64,000 nt of DNA from Rhodopseudomonas infernalis (GTDB taxonomy: Bacteria; Pseudomonadota; Alphaproteobacteria; Rhizobiales; Xanthobacteraceae), in contig NZ_JAJNAL010000013.1 of NCBI RefSeq assembly GCF_022271405.1, positions 54,460 through 118,459 of the forward strand, given 5' to 3'. The position numbers were made by a program, and so were the translations under genes. This document shows positions 9,435 through 18,306 of the stretch, piece after piece (position 1 is the stretch's first letter; every line of letters begins with the position of its first letter). A model generated the notes under the pieces. It was given only the letters and a program-made list of their open reading frames with translations. It searched no databases and had not been told where the DNA came from.

Positions 9435-10298
9435 TTATTCCGAGAACTCGATGACCACGCCGAAGCTGGACGACGCCCCGACGCGCAAGCGCCCATCAGT
9501 TGCGGTGAACGGCACGCCGCCCGCCTGCAATGCCGCCTGTGCTTGCGCGATCGACGCGGTCTTGAAGCCGAGCCCGATCATCTGCGTCTTGCCTGGTTCG
9601 GGAAGCGGCGCATCGGCTCCGAAACGCTGCGTCGCAGCCTCGCGCGTCAGCGCGACGACGCGCACTTCGGCTGCGTCGAAGCCGTAACGGCCAGGAATCT
9701 CCTTCAGCAGCCCCGGGCCGAACATCCGCTCGAACAGACCGAGCGCAGAACGCGGATCATCGCCGCAGAAAACGAACTCGGAGATGTTCTGCACGCCGTT
9801 CGGATGCGTCTGCCATTCCGGACGCCACACCAGCTCGGGCGTTTTATGGTGACAGAAGAAGGTCCGCCCGTAGTCGAAGCCGAGCTTCGGCAAATGCAGC
9901 ACCGTGAATGCCGCGTCGAACGTTCCCGCACCGGTCTCGACCGGCCTGACGAAATCGAGCGGCGTTTCGGCGGTCACGCCGGCGTGCGACGCGTTGAGTT
10001 GCGCGCGGGACGGATCTGGGCAGCGCCAGACGATGCCGGACAGTCCTTTTGGATCGTGCCACTGTTCGGGGCGCTGCTGTTTCTTTCCGGGCTCGTAGCC
10101 AAGCAGCTCGAGATAGTTATTGTTGAAGATCGCGAGATTGTTGGACGACCCCAGCGAATGGTGACCACGCGGTGTCAGATAGAAGCCGAGTGCCTGGTAG
10201 GCCGCAGCTGCTTGATCGAGCTCACCGTGAACAAGCACGATGACATGATCGAGCTCGGCGGGCAGTCTGCGCGGATGACCATCCTCTACGTCAGTCAT
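9435..10298 (-). CDS. Glyoxalase-like (VOC-fold) domain protein
   Basis: 287-aa protein beginning ELDHVIVLVHGELDQAAAAYQALGFYLTPRGHHSLGSSN, the hallmark of the glyoxalase-like domain family in which one chain holds two beta-alpha-beta modules. The His in LDHVIVLV and a Glu in NYLELLGYEP are candidate metal ligands. The second module near residues 160-280 has SEFVFCGDDPRSAL and IGLGFKTASI. Members act as dioxygenases, isomerases or resistance proteins, so no reaction can be named. It is flanked by short gaps (63 and 202 nt) and probably has its own promoter, since the upstream region contains a T-rich stretch at about 10308-10316. Confidence 0.75.
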   Translation of the reverse strand: MTDVEDGHPRRLPAELDHVIVLVHGELDQAAAAYQALGFYLTPRGHHSLGSSNNLAIFNNNYLELLGYEPGKKQQRPEQWHDPKGLSGIVWRCPDPSRAQLNASHAGVTAETPLDFVRPVETGAGTFDAAFTVLHLPKLGFDYGRTFFCHHKTPELVWRPEWQTHPNGVQNISEFVFCGDDPRSALGLFERMFGPGLLKEIPGRYGFDAAEVRVVALTREAATQRFGADAPLPEPGKTQMIGLGFKTASIAQAQAALQAGGVPFTATDGRLRVGASSSFGVVIEFSE

Positions 10299-10500
10299 TC
10301 GACTTCCTTTTTTTGTTGGCTGGGTGGTGCGGCAGTCATTCTTGTTCGGTTGCCATCGACTCGTTCCTACCCAAGGAACGGAGGCCGCCGAGGTATCGCA
10401 AAAATCCGCGGAAGCTGTTCTCCAAATTTACCGGCGTTCCGAGGTAGACGATCTCTGCGCGCTGCATTTTTCAGAATGTCCGTTCTTCGATTCACCGCGT

Positions 10501-11670
10501 TCAGACCAACGGCATGCGCTGGCGGACCAAGGCGGTCCAATACGAACAGCCCCACGGGATGACGTCGTCGTTGAAATCGAAGCGCGGATGATGCAACGGG
10601 GCGCTATCGCCGTTGCCGATCATGATCATCGCGCCAGGCCGCTCGTTCAGCATGAAAGCGAAATCCTCGCCGCCGAGCGTAGGCACCATCGCGGCGTCGA
10701 CGTGCGCGGCGCCGGCCACTTCTCCGGCCGCCGCGACCGCGCGGTCGACGCCGACTTCGGAATTGCTCATCACCGGGTAGTGCCGCAGATAAGACAGCGT
10801 ACCGACAGCGCCGAACCCGGCCGAAATACTCTCGGTGAGTTCGCGCAGCCGCTTCTCGACCATGTCGCGGGTCGGCTCGTCCAGTGTGCGAACCGTGCCG
10901 CGCAATGTCACCGTTTGAGGAATGACGTTGAACGCGTCACCGGCGGTCATCTGTGTGATCGAAATAACCGCGGATTGCAGCGGATCGAGATTGCGCGCGA
11001 CGATCGCCTGAGTCGCCTGAATCAAGGCCGCGGCGACCACCACCGGATCGACCGTGGCATGCGGCTGAGCGGCGTGGCCGCCGCGACCTTCGATCGAGAT
11101 GATGATCTCGTCGACCGAACCCATTTGCGGCCCAGGGCCCGTCGCAAACGTCCCCAAGGGAAGTCCCGGGCGGTTGTGCATGCCGTAGAATTCCTGGATC
11201 GGAAAACGCTGCAGCAGGCCGTCATCAAGCATGGCCTTGGCGCCCGCACCGCCTTCTTCAGCGGGCTGGAAGATCAGCGCGACGCCACCGTCGAAGGCCC
11301 GGCTCTCGACGAGGCCAAGCGCCGCACCCAACAGCATGGTGGTGTGGCCGTCGTGGCCGCATGCGTGCATCTTGCCGGGGACTTGCGAGGCCCATTCCGC
11401 GCCAGTTGCCTCGAGAATGGGCAAAGCATCCATATCGGCGCGCAGCCCGATCATCCGGCCTGAACTACGCGATTGGCCGTAAATGATTCCGACGACGCCT
11501 GTTCCACCGATGCCTTCATGCACCTCGTCGACGCCGGCTTCGCGCAACCGCGCCGCGACCCGCTGGGCGGTGCGATGCACGTCGTACAGCAGCTCGGGGT
11601 TGCGGTGCAGATCGTGACGAAACTCCTTGAGTTCGTCCAGGTAGCGCGCGGTCCAGTTCTCAATCGGCAT
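10501..11670 (-). CDS. M20D amidohydrolase (hippurate hydrolase/N-acyl amino acid deacylase type)
   Basis: 389-aa metallopeptidase-fold enzyme. The di-metal motif HACGHDGHTTMLLG is near residue 105, and IFQPAEEGGAGA supplies the catalytic and metal Glu residues. GGHAAQPHATVDPV is the lid/dimerisation signature of M20D, and TLGGEDFAFML is the late metal-binding block. All ligands are intact, so it should cleave an N-acyl amino acid amide. The ATG at 11670 is used because the family consensus starts here; a longer frame extends into the upstream gene. It starts 40 bases after the cysteine desulfhydrase stop, so the two are probably co-transcribed. An N-acylcysteine would be a logical substrate, by inference only. 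Confidence 0.9.
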   Translation of the reverse strand: MPIENWTARYLDELKEFRHDLHRNPELLYDVHRTAQRVAARLREAGVDEVHEGIGGTGVVGIIYGQSRSSGRMIGLRADMDALPILEATGAEWASQVPGKMHACGHDGHTTMLLGAALGLVESRAFDGGVALIFQPAEEGGAGAKAMLDDGLLQRFPIQEFYGMHNRPGLPLGTFATGPGPQMGSVDEIIISIEGRGGHAAQPHATVDPVVVAAALIQATQAIVARNLDPLQSAVISITQMTAGDAFNVIPQTVTLRGTVRTLDEPTRDMVEKRLRELTESISAGFGAVGTLSYLRHYPVMSNSEVGVDRAVAAAGEVAGAAHVDAAMVPTLGGEDFAFMLNERPGAMIMIGNGDSAPLHHPRFDFNDDVIPWGCSYWTALVRQRMPLV

Positions 11671-11710
11671 TTGAGGTTCCTGAGGTTCGCCAATCACAGC
11701 AAGGTCAAAT

Positions 11711-13018
11711 TCACACGCCGTCTTCGCTCGCATTGCGCGCGCGTGGGGTCGGCCGGCTCGCACATTCAAATCCCGCGCCATCAGCCGGCATCTCGAACAC
11801 GCCGGAGTCGAGAAACCGCTCGATCGCCGCGACATAGGGCGCAATGACGATGTCCTGCTCTTTCAACCAGTCGTCGTTGTAGTACGTGTCCGAATAACGC
11901 TCGCCGTCGTCGCACAGAACAGTCACCAGCGATCCAGAAAGCCCCTCACGCAGCATCGCGGCCGCGCACCAGCACAATCCGATGAAGTTGGCGCCGGTCG
12001 ATCCGCCGACCCGATGCGACAGCCGCGACGTCAGCACCCGCGTCGCAGCGATCGACGCGGCATCGGGGACTCGCATCATCTGATCGATCACGGAGGGCAC
12101 GAAGGACGGCTCGACGCGGGGACGTCCGACGCCCTCGATGCGCGAGCCGCGGATGCAATTGGCGGTGCGGCTGCTCGACTTATAGGCTTCGAAGAAGCAG
12201 GAGTTCTCGACGTCGACTCCGCAGAGCCGCGTCTTCTGCCTGCTGAATCGAATGTAGCGGCCGATCGTCGCAGAAGTGCCGCCCGTGCCGGTGCTCATCA
12301 CGATCCATTCGGGCACCGGGTGACGCTCGCCGGCCATCTGCTTGAAGATGCTCTCGGCGATATTGCCGGTGCGCCAGTCGATCGCGCGCTCGGCATAGGT
12401 GAACTGGTCGAGATACAGACCACCGAGATCGGCGGCGATCATCTGGGCCGCGCCGTAAACCTCCGACGACCTGTCGACAAAGTGGCATCGGCCGCCGAAC
12501 CGCTCGATCGCCGTGACCTTCTGGCGCGACGTTGAACGCGGCACCACGGCGATAAAGGGCAGGCCGAGCAGCTCGGCGAAGTATGCTTCCGATACGGCGG
12601 TCGACCCCGATGACGCCTCCACCAGAGCGGTCCCCGGTCCGATCAAACCATTGCACAGTCCGAACATGATCAGCGACCGCGCCATGCGATGCTTCAGGCT
12701 GCCGGTCGGATGCGTGCTCTCGTCCTTGAAATAGACGTCGATGCCGTCGAGGCCCGGAAAGCGCAGCTTGAAGAGATGCGTGTCGGCCGAGCGCCTCGCA
12801 TCCGCTTCGAGAATGTCGACAGCGTTTCTCACCCACTCCTGCTCGGCGATCTCACCGCCGAACAGACCCAAGACCCGCTTGGGCTCCGCGGGAAGATTTC
12901 GCGCTGTCGCAACTTGAATAATCGTCATCAGTCCACGCACCCCAAGCGCCTTCGGAACAGCGAGCCAAGCGCGAACGCCTGACGTCTGCATCGGCGAGAC
13001 GAGGTACGCCTCGATCAT
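11711..13018 (-). CDS. PLP-dependent Cds1-like L-cysteine desulfhydrase / cysteine-synthase-family protein
   Basis: Up to 435 aa. The PLP lysine sits in STHPTGSLKHRMARSL, and the phosphate/substrate loops EASSGSTAVSEAYFA and STGTGGTSATIGRY are present. This arrangement is that of the Cds1 branch, whose characterised members degrade cysteine to pyruvate, sulfide and ammonia, rather than of biosynthetic CysK. The start is uncertain: ATG at 13018 gives 435 aa, while ATG at 12927 gives 405 aa and begins closer to the conserved region; neither has a strong ribosome-binding site. It is divergent from a DecR-like regulator, matching the usual pairing of cysteine catabolism with a cysteine-sensing Lrp-family protein. 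Confidence 0.82.
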   Translation of the reverse strand: MIEAYLVSPMQTSGVRAWLAVPKALGVRGLMTIIQVATARNLPAEPKRVLGLFGGEIAEQEWVRNAVDILEADARRSADTHLFKLRFPGLDGIDVYFKDESTHPTGSLKHRMARSLIMFGLCNGLIGPGTALVEASSGSTAVSEAYFAELLGLPFIAVVPRSTSRQKVTAIERFGGRCHFVDRSSEVYGAAQMIAADLGGLYLDQFTYAERAIDWRTGNIAESIFKQMAGERHPVPEWIVMSTGTGGTSATIGRYIRFSRQKTRLCGVDVENSCFFEAYKSSSRTANCIRGSRIEGVGRPRVEPSFVPSVIDQMMRVPDAASIAATRVLTSRLSHRVGGSTGANFIGLCWCAAAMLREGLSGSLVTVLCDDGERYSDTYYNDDWLKEQDIVIAPYVAAIERFLDSGVFEMPADGAGFECASRPTPRARNASEDGV

Positions 13019-13144
13019 CGCCCCGAGGTCGCTGCGTCGCTTGCTGCAGCGGCCATCGTGGGGGTGAGATTAATGATTGAAATGGCAAGAATGTTCACAT
13101 ATTTTACCATCCAGCAGACTCAATTTGGTGTGTTTGACCCAATA

Positions 13145-13612
13145 ATGACCCACAAAATCGATCAAATCGATCTTCGCATTCTTGCCGCCATGCAAGCTGA
13201 CTCTTCGCGTTCGCAACGCGAGCTCGCGGAGGAAGTCGGTCTGTCGCAGAATGCGTTCTGGCGGCGCCTGAAGGCGCTCGAGGCGAGCGGCGCGATCACC
13301 GGTTACGGCGCACGCGTCTCACAGGAGGCCGTCGGCGTGCCGATGACTGTCTTCGTGATGGTTCGAACCCGGCGGCATTCCGCCGAATGGCTCAAGCGCT
13401 TCCGGGCGCAGATCGAATCGATCTCAGAGATCGTCGCGTTTTATCGGATCAGCGGAGATTTCGATTACATGTTGAAGATCGCCGCCCGCGATATGGGCAA
13501 CTACGACAAGGTGTATCAGACCATCATCAACAAGACCGAGCTGGAAACCGTGACGTCGTACTTCTCGATGGAAGCCATCATCGACGGCCGGCCGCTTCCG
13601 ATCGGACGCTGA
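13145..13612 (+). CDS. Lrp/AsnC-family transcriptional regulator, DecR-like
   Basis: 155-aa regulator with an N-terminal winged helix (DQIDLRILAAMQADSSRSQRELAEEVGLSQNAFWRRLKALE) and a C-terminal RAM/AsnC ligand domain. The C-terminal stretch ISGDFDYMLKIAARDMGNYD followed by a late SYFSMEAI...LPI closely parallels E. coli DecR (YbaO), the cysteine-responsive activator of a cysteine-detoxification operon. ATG at 13145 is preferred since it gives the family-typical MTHKIDQID start; an earlier in-frame ATG at 13076 would add 23 residues. The 126-base gap to 13018 contains an AT-rich stretch (about 13085-13130) that is a likely divergent promoter and binding site. Its job is probably control of the divergent desulfhydrase. 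Confidence 0.85.
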   Translation: MTHKIDQIDLRILAAMQADSSRSQRELAEEVGLSQNAFWRRLKALEASGAITGYGARVSQEAVGVPMTVFVMVRTRRHSAEWLKRFRAQIESISEIVAFYRISGDFDYMLKIAARDMGNYDKVYQTIINKTELETVTSYFSMEAIIDGRPLPIGR

Positions 13613-13780
13613 GGCACGCTGGTTGTGACTGGCTCCGCGCCAGTTGCGTGCTGCACGCCGGCTGCGTTCGGCGGCCGGCGCTGCGTTCGCTCACCTCGCG
13701 GGGCCTGAACGGCCGCGTCGCCGAGATGGTCGCCCGAAACCACCCGCGCTGCTGCAGCAGCCGGCGTGGAAGGCCAACCG

Positions 13781-13807
13781 CAAAACGAAAAGCCCGCAAC
13801 GGCGGGC
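13781..13807 (-). terminator. Rho-independent terminator beyond the tRNA 3' fragment
   Basis: On the minus strand a GCCCGC / GCGGGC stem (13802-13807 with 13792-13797) with loop CGTT is followed by TTTTCGTTTTG. It sits 32 bases downstream of the tRNA-Met 3' fragment and in the right orientation to end a tRNA transcript. The intact tRNA-Met at 49857 shows no such terminator, so this looks like the original one. Confidence 0.75.
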
Positions 13808-13838
13808 CATTCAAGACACGGAGTGTGTATAAAATTTG

Positions 13839-13859
13839 TAGCGGGAGAGGGACTCGAAC
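13839..13859 (-). repeat. tRNA-Met 3'-end fragment (candidate attachment site)
   Basis: 21 bases identical to 49860-49880 of the intact tRNA-Met, covering the T-loop, the T-stem 3' strand and the acceptor 3' strand. The flanking AATTTG also matches with a one-base gap (13833-13838 versus 49853-49858). Identity stops abruptly on the other side, where istB sequence begins. Direct orientation relative to the intact tRNA fits an att core. Confidence 0.7.
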
Positions 13860-14260
13860 ACGGTCGGCCATTCGCCGAACGCCAGGTTGGTGGTGACGAT
13901 GATCGAAGTGCGTTCGTACAGCCGGCTGATCAGGTGGAACAGGAGCTGGCCGGCCTGGGCGAAGGGCAGATAGCCGAGTTCGTCGAGGATGACGAAGTCC
14001 AGGCGGGTGAGATAGTCGGCGAGCCTCGCCTGGCGGCCGGAGCGGGCCTCGGTCTCCAGCCGATTGACCAAGTCGATGGTGGTGAAGAAGCGGCCGCGGG
14101 CGCCGGCGCGGATGCAATTGCGGGCGATCGCGATCGCCAGATGGGTCTTGCCGGTCCCGGTGCCGCCCATCAGCACGACGTTGCGCTGCTGGCGATGAAG
14201 CCGCCGCCTGCGAGGTCGCGGACCAGCATCTCGTTGGTCGGCGTGTCCTTGAACCTTGGC
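13860..14260 (-). pseudogene. istB-like IS21-family helper ATPase, truncated and frameshifted
   Basis: The frame at 13811-14176 encodes MLMGGTGTGKTHLAIAIARN (Walker A) then LVNRLETEA, VILDELGYLPF (Walker B) and IIVTTNLAFGEWPTVF, the core of IstB, the ATPase that assists IS21 transposase. IstB normally continues about 40 residues past this point. Here the frame runs straight into the tRNA-Met 3' fragment after VF and ends in unrelated residues. The N-terminal part (14185-14260) is in another frame (DTPTNEMLVRDLAGGGFIA), so there is a frameshift near 14185. No istA was found, and the sequence from 14330 to 14400 holds repeated GGGGTC-type motifs that may be an IS end. This is a dead remnant marking the island's left edge. 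Confidence 0.75.
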
Positions 14261-14468
14261 TGAAATACGCCCCGACGAATCTTGGCGATCGTCTCCACAA
14301 CCAGCATCCCAATCGCGGCCTCCAGATGTCCTGAAGGCCAGTGTGGACCCGTCGCGACCGGGGTCCCGATCGGATGAAAATCAGTCCCGTAGCGGGGTCT
14401 CTATTCCATGAAAAATCACAATCAGCATCAATTCCCGACCCGCGATTGCCTTCGACCGAAGACTTCTG

Positions 14469-14484
14469 TTGAATACCCGTTCAA
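14469..14484. promoter_or_regulatory. Palindromic operator-like site upstream of the FAD dehydrogenase
   Basis: TTGAATACCCGTTCAA, inside the longer palindrome CTGTTGAA-N6-TTCAACAG (14466-14487, 8-bp perfect arms). It has the same 5+6+5 layout as the TTGAC-N6-GTCAA sites elsewhere in the island but with A/T at the inner arm position. It ends 9 bases before the ATG at 14497, so a bound protein would block initiation. Confidence 0.55.
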
Positions 14485-14496
14485 CAGGACAACAAC

Positions 14497-16278
14497 ATGA
14501 GGGCAGTTGTGGATCGGACCGTCAGGACAATTGCGAGCCCTCATCAGCTCGGCGACATCGCCGAGAGCGGCTCATTCGACGTGATCGTGGTCGGCGCCGG
14601 CGCGGCGGGGATGTCGGCAGCGTTGTTCGCGGCGATGGCCGGGCTGAAGCCGCTGCTGGTCGAGCGTACCGACCGGGTCGGCGGCACCAGCGCCTATTCG
14701 GCCGGCAGCGCCTGGATTCCCAATACGCATCACGCAGCGTTAGTCGGCGCGGACGACAGCATCGACAAGGCCGCTCTTTATCTGCGGCATTCCGTCGGCA
14801 ATGAATCTCCGGAATCGATGCGCCTGGCGTTCCTTGCCGACGGACCGAGAGCGGTCGCCGATCTGGAGCAGCATTCCCACGTGCAATTCCGCGCCCGCAA
14901 ATTGCACCCTGACTACAACAGCAACCTGCCGGGAGCCACGCTGAAGGGACGCGTCCTCGAGGCCGCGCCGTTCGACGGCCGCAAACTCGGCGATCTGTTC
15001 GATCTGGTGCGGGAACCGATTCCGGAATTCACGGTGCTTGGCGGCATGATGGTCAATCAGGAGGACGTGCTGAACTTCCTCGCAGCCGGCCGCTCCTGGA
15101 AGGCGTTCCGGCACTCTGCCGCCCTGCTCGCCCGGCACGCGATCGATCGCCTCTCGCATCGTCGCGGCACGCGGCTGATGATGGGCAATGCGCTGACAGC
15201 ACGGCTATTGCTGTCGCTGCGGGATCGCGCAGTGCCGCTGCTGTTGAACACTTCGGTCACGGCGATCGAGACGCGCGATAGCGGTCCGTTATCAGTGACG
15301 ATCGTGCAGGGCGGCGTGACCCGCACGCTGACCTGTCGCGGCGGCCTGATCAGTGCCACCGGCGGCTTCAACCGGCATCCTCGCCTGCGGACTGAGCTGC
15401 TTCGAAAGCCCGTGGCGCAGTACTGCCCAGGCGCGCCGGGGCACACGGGACAGCTGCACGATCTGCTGTCGGAACTGGGCGCGCGCTACGGAGCGGACGA
15501 CCGCGACAGCGCGTTCTGGGCGCCCGTGTCGGTTCGCAAGCGAGCCGACGGCGAGACGGCAGTGTTCCCTCATTTCATCTTCGATCGCGGACGGCCGGGG
15601 ACGATCACCGTCAACCAGAGCGGACGCCGCTTCGTCAATGAGGCGCTGTCCTATCATCCCTTCACGCAGGCGATGCTCGACGCCGATCCAATCTCACCGT
15701 CGATCCCGGCATTTCTGATCGCCGACGAGATGGCGCTGCGTAAATATGGACTCGGCATCGTGAGGCCGGGTCGCTGGGGTCGCGCTGCATTCATCAGGGA
15801 TGGTTACCTGACGCGTGCCGAAACTCTCGCCGAGCTTGCCACCAAATTGGGCATCTCACCCGCCGACCTCACCGAGACAGTACGCCGCTTCAATCAGTTC
15901 GCCCGAACCGGGATCGATCAGGACTTCGGCCGCGGATCGACCGATTATCAGCGTATCACCGCGGGCGACATGAGCCACGGGCCGAATCCGTGCCTCGGCG
16001 CCTTGGAGATCGCGCCGTTCTACGCCGTGCGTCTGTTCCCCGGCGATATCGGCGCTGCGACAGGCTTCGTGACCGACGAAACCGCCTGCATGCTGCGTCA
16101 GGATGGAAGCCGCATCGAAGGGCTCTACGCCTGCGGCAACGACATGCATTCGGTGATGGGCGGAAACTATCCCGGGCCCGGGATCACTTTGGGGCCGGCG
16201 ATCGTGTTCGCCCACATCGCGGTGCAAGATATCGCGAAGCAAATCGCCGCGGGCAACGTAGCCACCACGGCGGCATGA
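14497..16278 (+). CDS. FAD-binding dehydrogenase (3-ketosteroid-1-dehydrogenase/fumarate reductase flavoprotein family)
   Basis: 593-aa flavoprotein. The dinucleotide-binding motif VIVVGAGAAGMSAALFAA is near residues 29-46, followed by ERTDRVGGTSAYSAGSAWIP, the hallmark of the FAD-binding-2 family. The late motifs GLYACGNDMHSVMGGNYPGPGITLGPA bind FAD. The start matches the 3-ketosteroid dehydrogenase / flavocytochrome c class, and GGNYPGPG resembles the KstD-type ending. Such enzymes introduce or reduce a C=C bond next to a carbonyl. It is the first plus-strand gene of the island, with a palindrome just before its start, and is followed at 16387 by an importer operon. Its substrate could be a ring intermediate of the island pathway; a steroid is not implied by the neighbours. 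Confidence 0.85.
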   Translation: MRAVVDRTVRTIASPHQLGDIAESGSFDVIVVGAGAAGMSAALFAAMAGLKPLLVERTDRVGGTSAYSAGSAWIPNTHHAALVGADDSIDKAALYLRHSVGNESPESMRLAFLADGPRAVADLEQHSHVQFRARKLHPDYNSNLPGATLKGRVLEAAPFDGRKLGDLFDLVREPIPEFTVLGGMMVNQEDVLNFLAAGRSWKAFRHSAALLARHAIDRLSHRRGTRLMMGNALTARLLLSLRDRAVPLLLNTSVTAIETRDSGPLSVTIVQGGVTRTLTCRGGLISATGGFNRHPRLRTELLRKPVAQYCPGAPGHTGQLHDLLSELGARYGADDRDSAFWAPVSVRKRADGETAVFPHFIFDRGRPGTITVNQSGRRFVNEALSYHPFTQAMLDADPISPSIPAFLIADEMALRKYGLGIVRPGRWGRAAFIRDGYLTRAETLAELATKLGISPADLTETVRRFNQFARTGIDQDFGRGSTDYQRITAGDMSHGPNPCLGALEIAPFYAVRLFPGDIGAATGFVTDETACMLRQDGSRIEGLYACGNDMHSVMGGNYPGPGITLGPAIVFAHIAVQDIAKQIAAGNVATTAA

Positions 16279-16339
16279 CCTCGCACCCGCAGTACGCACG
16301 ACTGATGGCACGGTTGTTGCTTAATACGCCTTGCACATG

Positions 16340-16359
16340 TTGACTGACTAGACAGTCAA
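16340..16359. promoter_or_regulatory. Palindromic operator-like site upstream of the first ABC importer
   Basis: TTGACTGACTAGACAGTCAA has 7-bp perfect arms (TTGACTG/CAGTCAA) around a CTAG centre. Its last 16 bases also match the island box at 13 of 16 positions compared with 35514-35529, so two overlapping boxes are possible. It lies 27 bases before the ATG at 16387. Confidence 0.65.
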
Positions 16360-16386
16360 TCCCTATGATGGAGGTAAGGTGATCAG

Positions 16387-17478
16387 ATGACGATCTCGAA
16401 GTCCGTGAAATCACCATCAGACAGGATGTTGGGGGAGGGAGCCGTGCCTGCTATTTCCGGGTCGAACGCGCCGAGCCTATCGCGTCGCACATTGCTCGGC
16501 GGCGTTCTCGCCGCTCCGTTCGTGCTGCGCAGCGGCCGGGCATTGGCCGACGAACCTCTGTCGGTTCGCGTCGACTTCGCGCCCTGGGGCGTGCACTCCG
16601 CTTTGCATCTGTCGAAGGCGAAGGGATGGTTCAAGGACGACGGCCTGAACGTCGACCTGCAGGATGGAACCGGCACGCTCAACACCATCAATCTGGTCGC
16701 CGCCGGCAATGTCGATGTCGGTCTGGTGCAACTCGGGATGCTGGCGATCGCGCGGTCGCAGGGGCTTCCCGTCACGTCGTTCGCCGGCTTCCTGCGCAAA
16801 GGCGATCTCGCCACTTTGGTCGACGCCAAGACCGGGCCGAAGACTCCGAAGGAGCTCGCCGGCAAGAAGATCGTCTGCTTCGCCAACAGCCCCTGGGCGC
16901 CGTTCGTCGACGTCTACTTGAAGCGCATCGGCCTCGCCCGCGGCGAAGGTCCCGACAAAGTCAACGTCGTGATGGTGTCGCCTGCGGCGATGGTTTCGAC
17001 CTATGCGTCGGGAGCCGCGGACGGCTTCATGTCGCTCAAGGAGTTCGGCGAACCCTATGTCGAACAGACCCGGCCGGCACGATCGTTGCTGGCGGCCAAT
17101 TTCGGCATCGCGTTTCCGAGCTACGGTCTGATCGCCACGGATACGACGCTGAGCAAGCGCAAGGATCTGCTCGCCAAGCTGGTGGCCAATCAACGGCGGG
17201 CCTGGAGCTACATCTTCGCGGACCCGTCCCATATCGACGAGGGGGCGCGCGCCATCATCGCCAACCGGCCGGACAAGCAACTCAACTTCGACATCCTCAA
17301 GGGGCAGACCGCGCTCTGCAAGGAGTTCGTCGACACTGAAAACACCAAAGGCAAGCCGCTCGGCTGGCAGTCACCGGACGACTGGAAGGCCACCATCGCG
17401 ATGATGGCCGAGGCCGGCCAGGCCAAGGCCGACGCCGACATCTCCGGGTTCTTCACCAACGATCTGGTCGGCGCATGA
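16387..17478 (+). CDS. ABC transporter substrate-binding protein (NMT1/THI5-like, SsuA/TauA superfamily)
   Basis: 363-aa periplasmic binding protein. The long N-terminus leads to SRRTLLGGVLAAPFVLRSGRALA, a signal with paired arginines compatible with Tat export. The mature region DFAPWGVHSALHLSKAKGWFKDDGLNVDLQDGTGT is the typical opening of NMT1/THI5-like binding proteins, whose ligands include thiamine pyrimidines, sulfonates, nitrate and aromatics. Late residues GWQSPDDWKATIAMM match a block shared with the other island binding proteins. It overlaps the ATPase gene by four bases and is preceded by a GGAGG site and the operator-like palindrome. The ligand is probably the heterocycle, or a precursor, handled by the nearby molybdenum hydroxylase. 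Confidence 0.88.
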   Translation: MTISKSVKSPSDRMLGEGAVPAISGSNAPSLSRRTLLGGVLAAPFVLRSGRALADEPLSVRVDFAPWGVHSALHLSKAKGWFKDDGLNVDLQDGTGTLNTINLVAAGNVDVGLVQLGMLAIARSQGLPVTSFAGFLRKGDLATLVDAKTGPKTPKELAGKKIVCFANSPWAPFVDVYLKRIGLARGEGPDKVNVVMVSPAAMVSTYASGAADGFMSLKEFGEPYVEQTRPARSLLAANFGIAFPSYGLIATDTTLSKRKDLLAKLVANQRRAWSYIFADPSHIDEGARAIIANRPDKQLNFDILKGQTALCKEFVDTENTKGKPLGWQSPDDWKATIAMMAEAGQAKADADISGFFTNDLVGA

Positions 17479-18302
17479 CGGCGCTGCCCGTCGGCGCCCT
17501 TTCGATCGAGCCGCTCGGCGCGCCTCGCGGCTCCGCCTACATCTCGATCACCGATGTCGACAAAAGTTACGGCGCCGAAAGTCCGATCGCCGCGCTGAAG
17601 GACATCAATCTCGACATCGCGGCCGGCGAATTCATCAGCATCGTCGGCCCCTCGGGCTGCGGCAAGAGCACGCTGTTGAAATGCATCGCCGGCCTGCAGC
17701 CGATCAGCGCCGGATCGATCTCGATTCGCGGCCGGCCGGTGAATGCGCCGCCGGAGGACATGGCTATCGTGTTCCAGCGCGACGTGCTGTTCGACTGGCG
17801 CACCGTGCTCGACAATGTCCTGATGCTGGTCGAATTCAAGGGACTGCGACGCAAGGACTATCAGGAGCGCGCGCTCAAGCTGCTGCGAGAGTACGGGCTC
17901 GACGGCTATGCGCATCGCTTCCCCTGGGAGCTGTCCGGCGGCATGCGCCAGCGCGTGGCGATCTGCCGGGCGCTGATCGTCGATCCGGATCTGCTGCTGA
18001 TGGACGAGCCGTTCGGCGCGCTCGACGCGATGACCCGCGACGATCTGAACGCGGACCTCGAGCGGCTCTGGTACGATACGCGCAAGACCGTGGTCTTCAT
18101 CACCCACGGAATCGACGAAGCCGTCTATCTCGGAGACCGCGTCGTCGTGATGGCGCGCAATCCCGGCCGGATCGCCGAGATCGTCGATATCGACATTCCG
18201 CGGCCGCGCCCGCTCAGCATTCGTCAAACCGAGGACTTCGGCAAATATGTCCAGCACATCCGTCATCTCTTCGCGTCGATGGGGCTCGTCAAAGCTGAGT
18301 AA
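17475..18302 (+). CDS. ABC transporter ATPase (SsuB/TauB type)
   Basis: 275-aa nucleotide-binding subunit. Walker A GPSGCGKST is near residues 58-66, the Q-loop is in VFQRDVLFDWRTVLDN, the signature is LSGGMRQR, and Walker B is LLLMDEPFGALD. The H-loop ITHGIDEAVYLGDRVVVM is complete. It is translationally coupled to the binding protein before it (ATGA) and followed 4 bases later by the permease. All functional residues are present, so it should energise uptake through the permease at 18307. Confidence 0.93.
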   Translation: MTALPVGALSIEPLGAPRGSAYISITDVDKSYGAESPIAALKDINLDIAAGEFISIVGPSGCGKSTLLKCIAGLQPISAGSISIRGRPVNAPPEDMAIVFQRDVLFDWRTVLDNVLMLVEFKGLRRKDYQERALKLLREYGLDGYAHRFPWELSGGMRQRVAICRALIVDPDLLLMDEPFGALDAMTRDDLNADLERLWYDTRKTVVFITHGIDEAVYLGDRVVVMARNPGRIAEIVDIDIPRPRPLSIRQTEDFGKYVQHIRHLFASMGLVKAE

Positions 18303-18306
18303 CAGT

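Noticed and set aside
14300..14500. A possible IS21 terminal inverted repeat around GGGGTCCCGATCGG
   Set aside because: The matching second end could not be found, so no IS boundaries are drawn.
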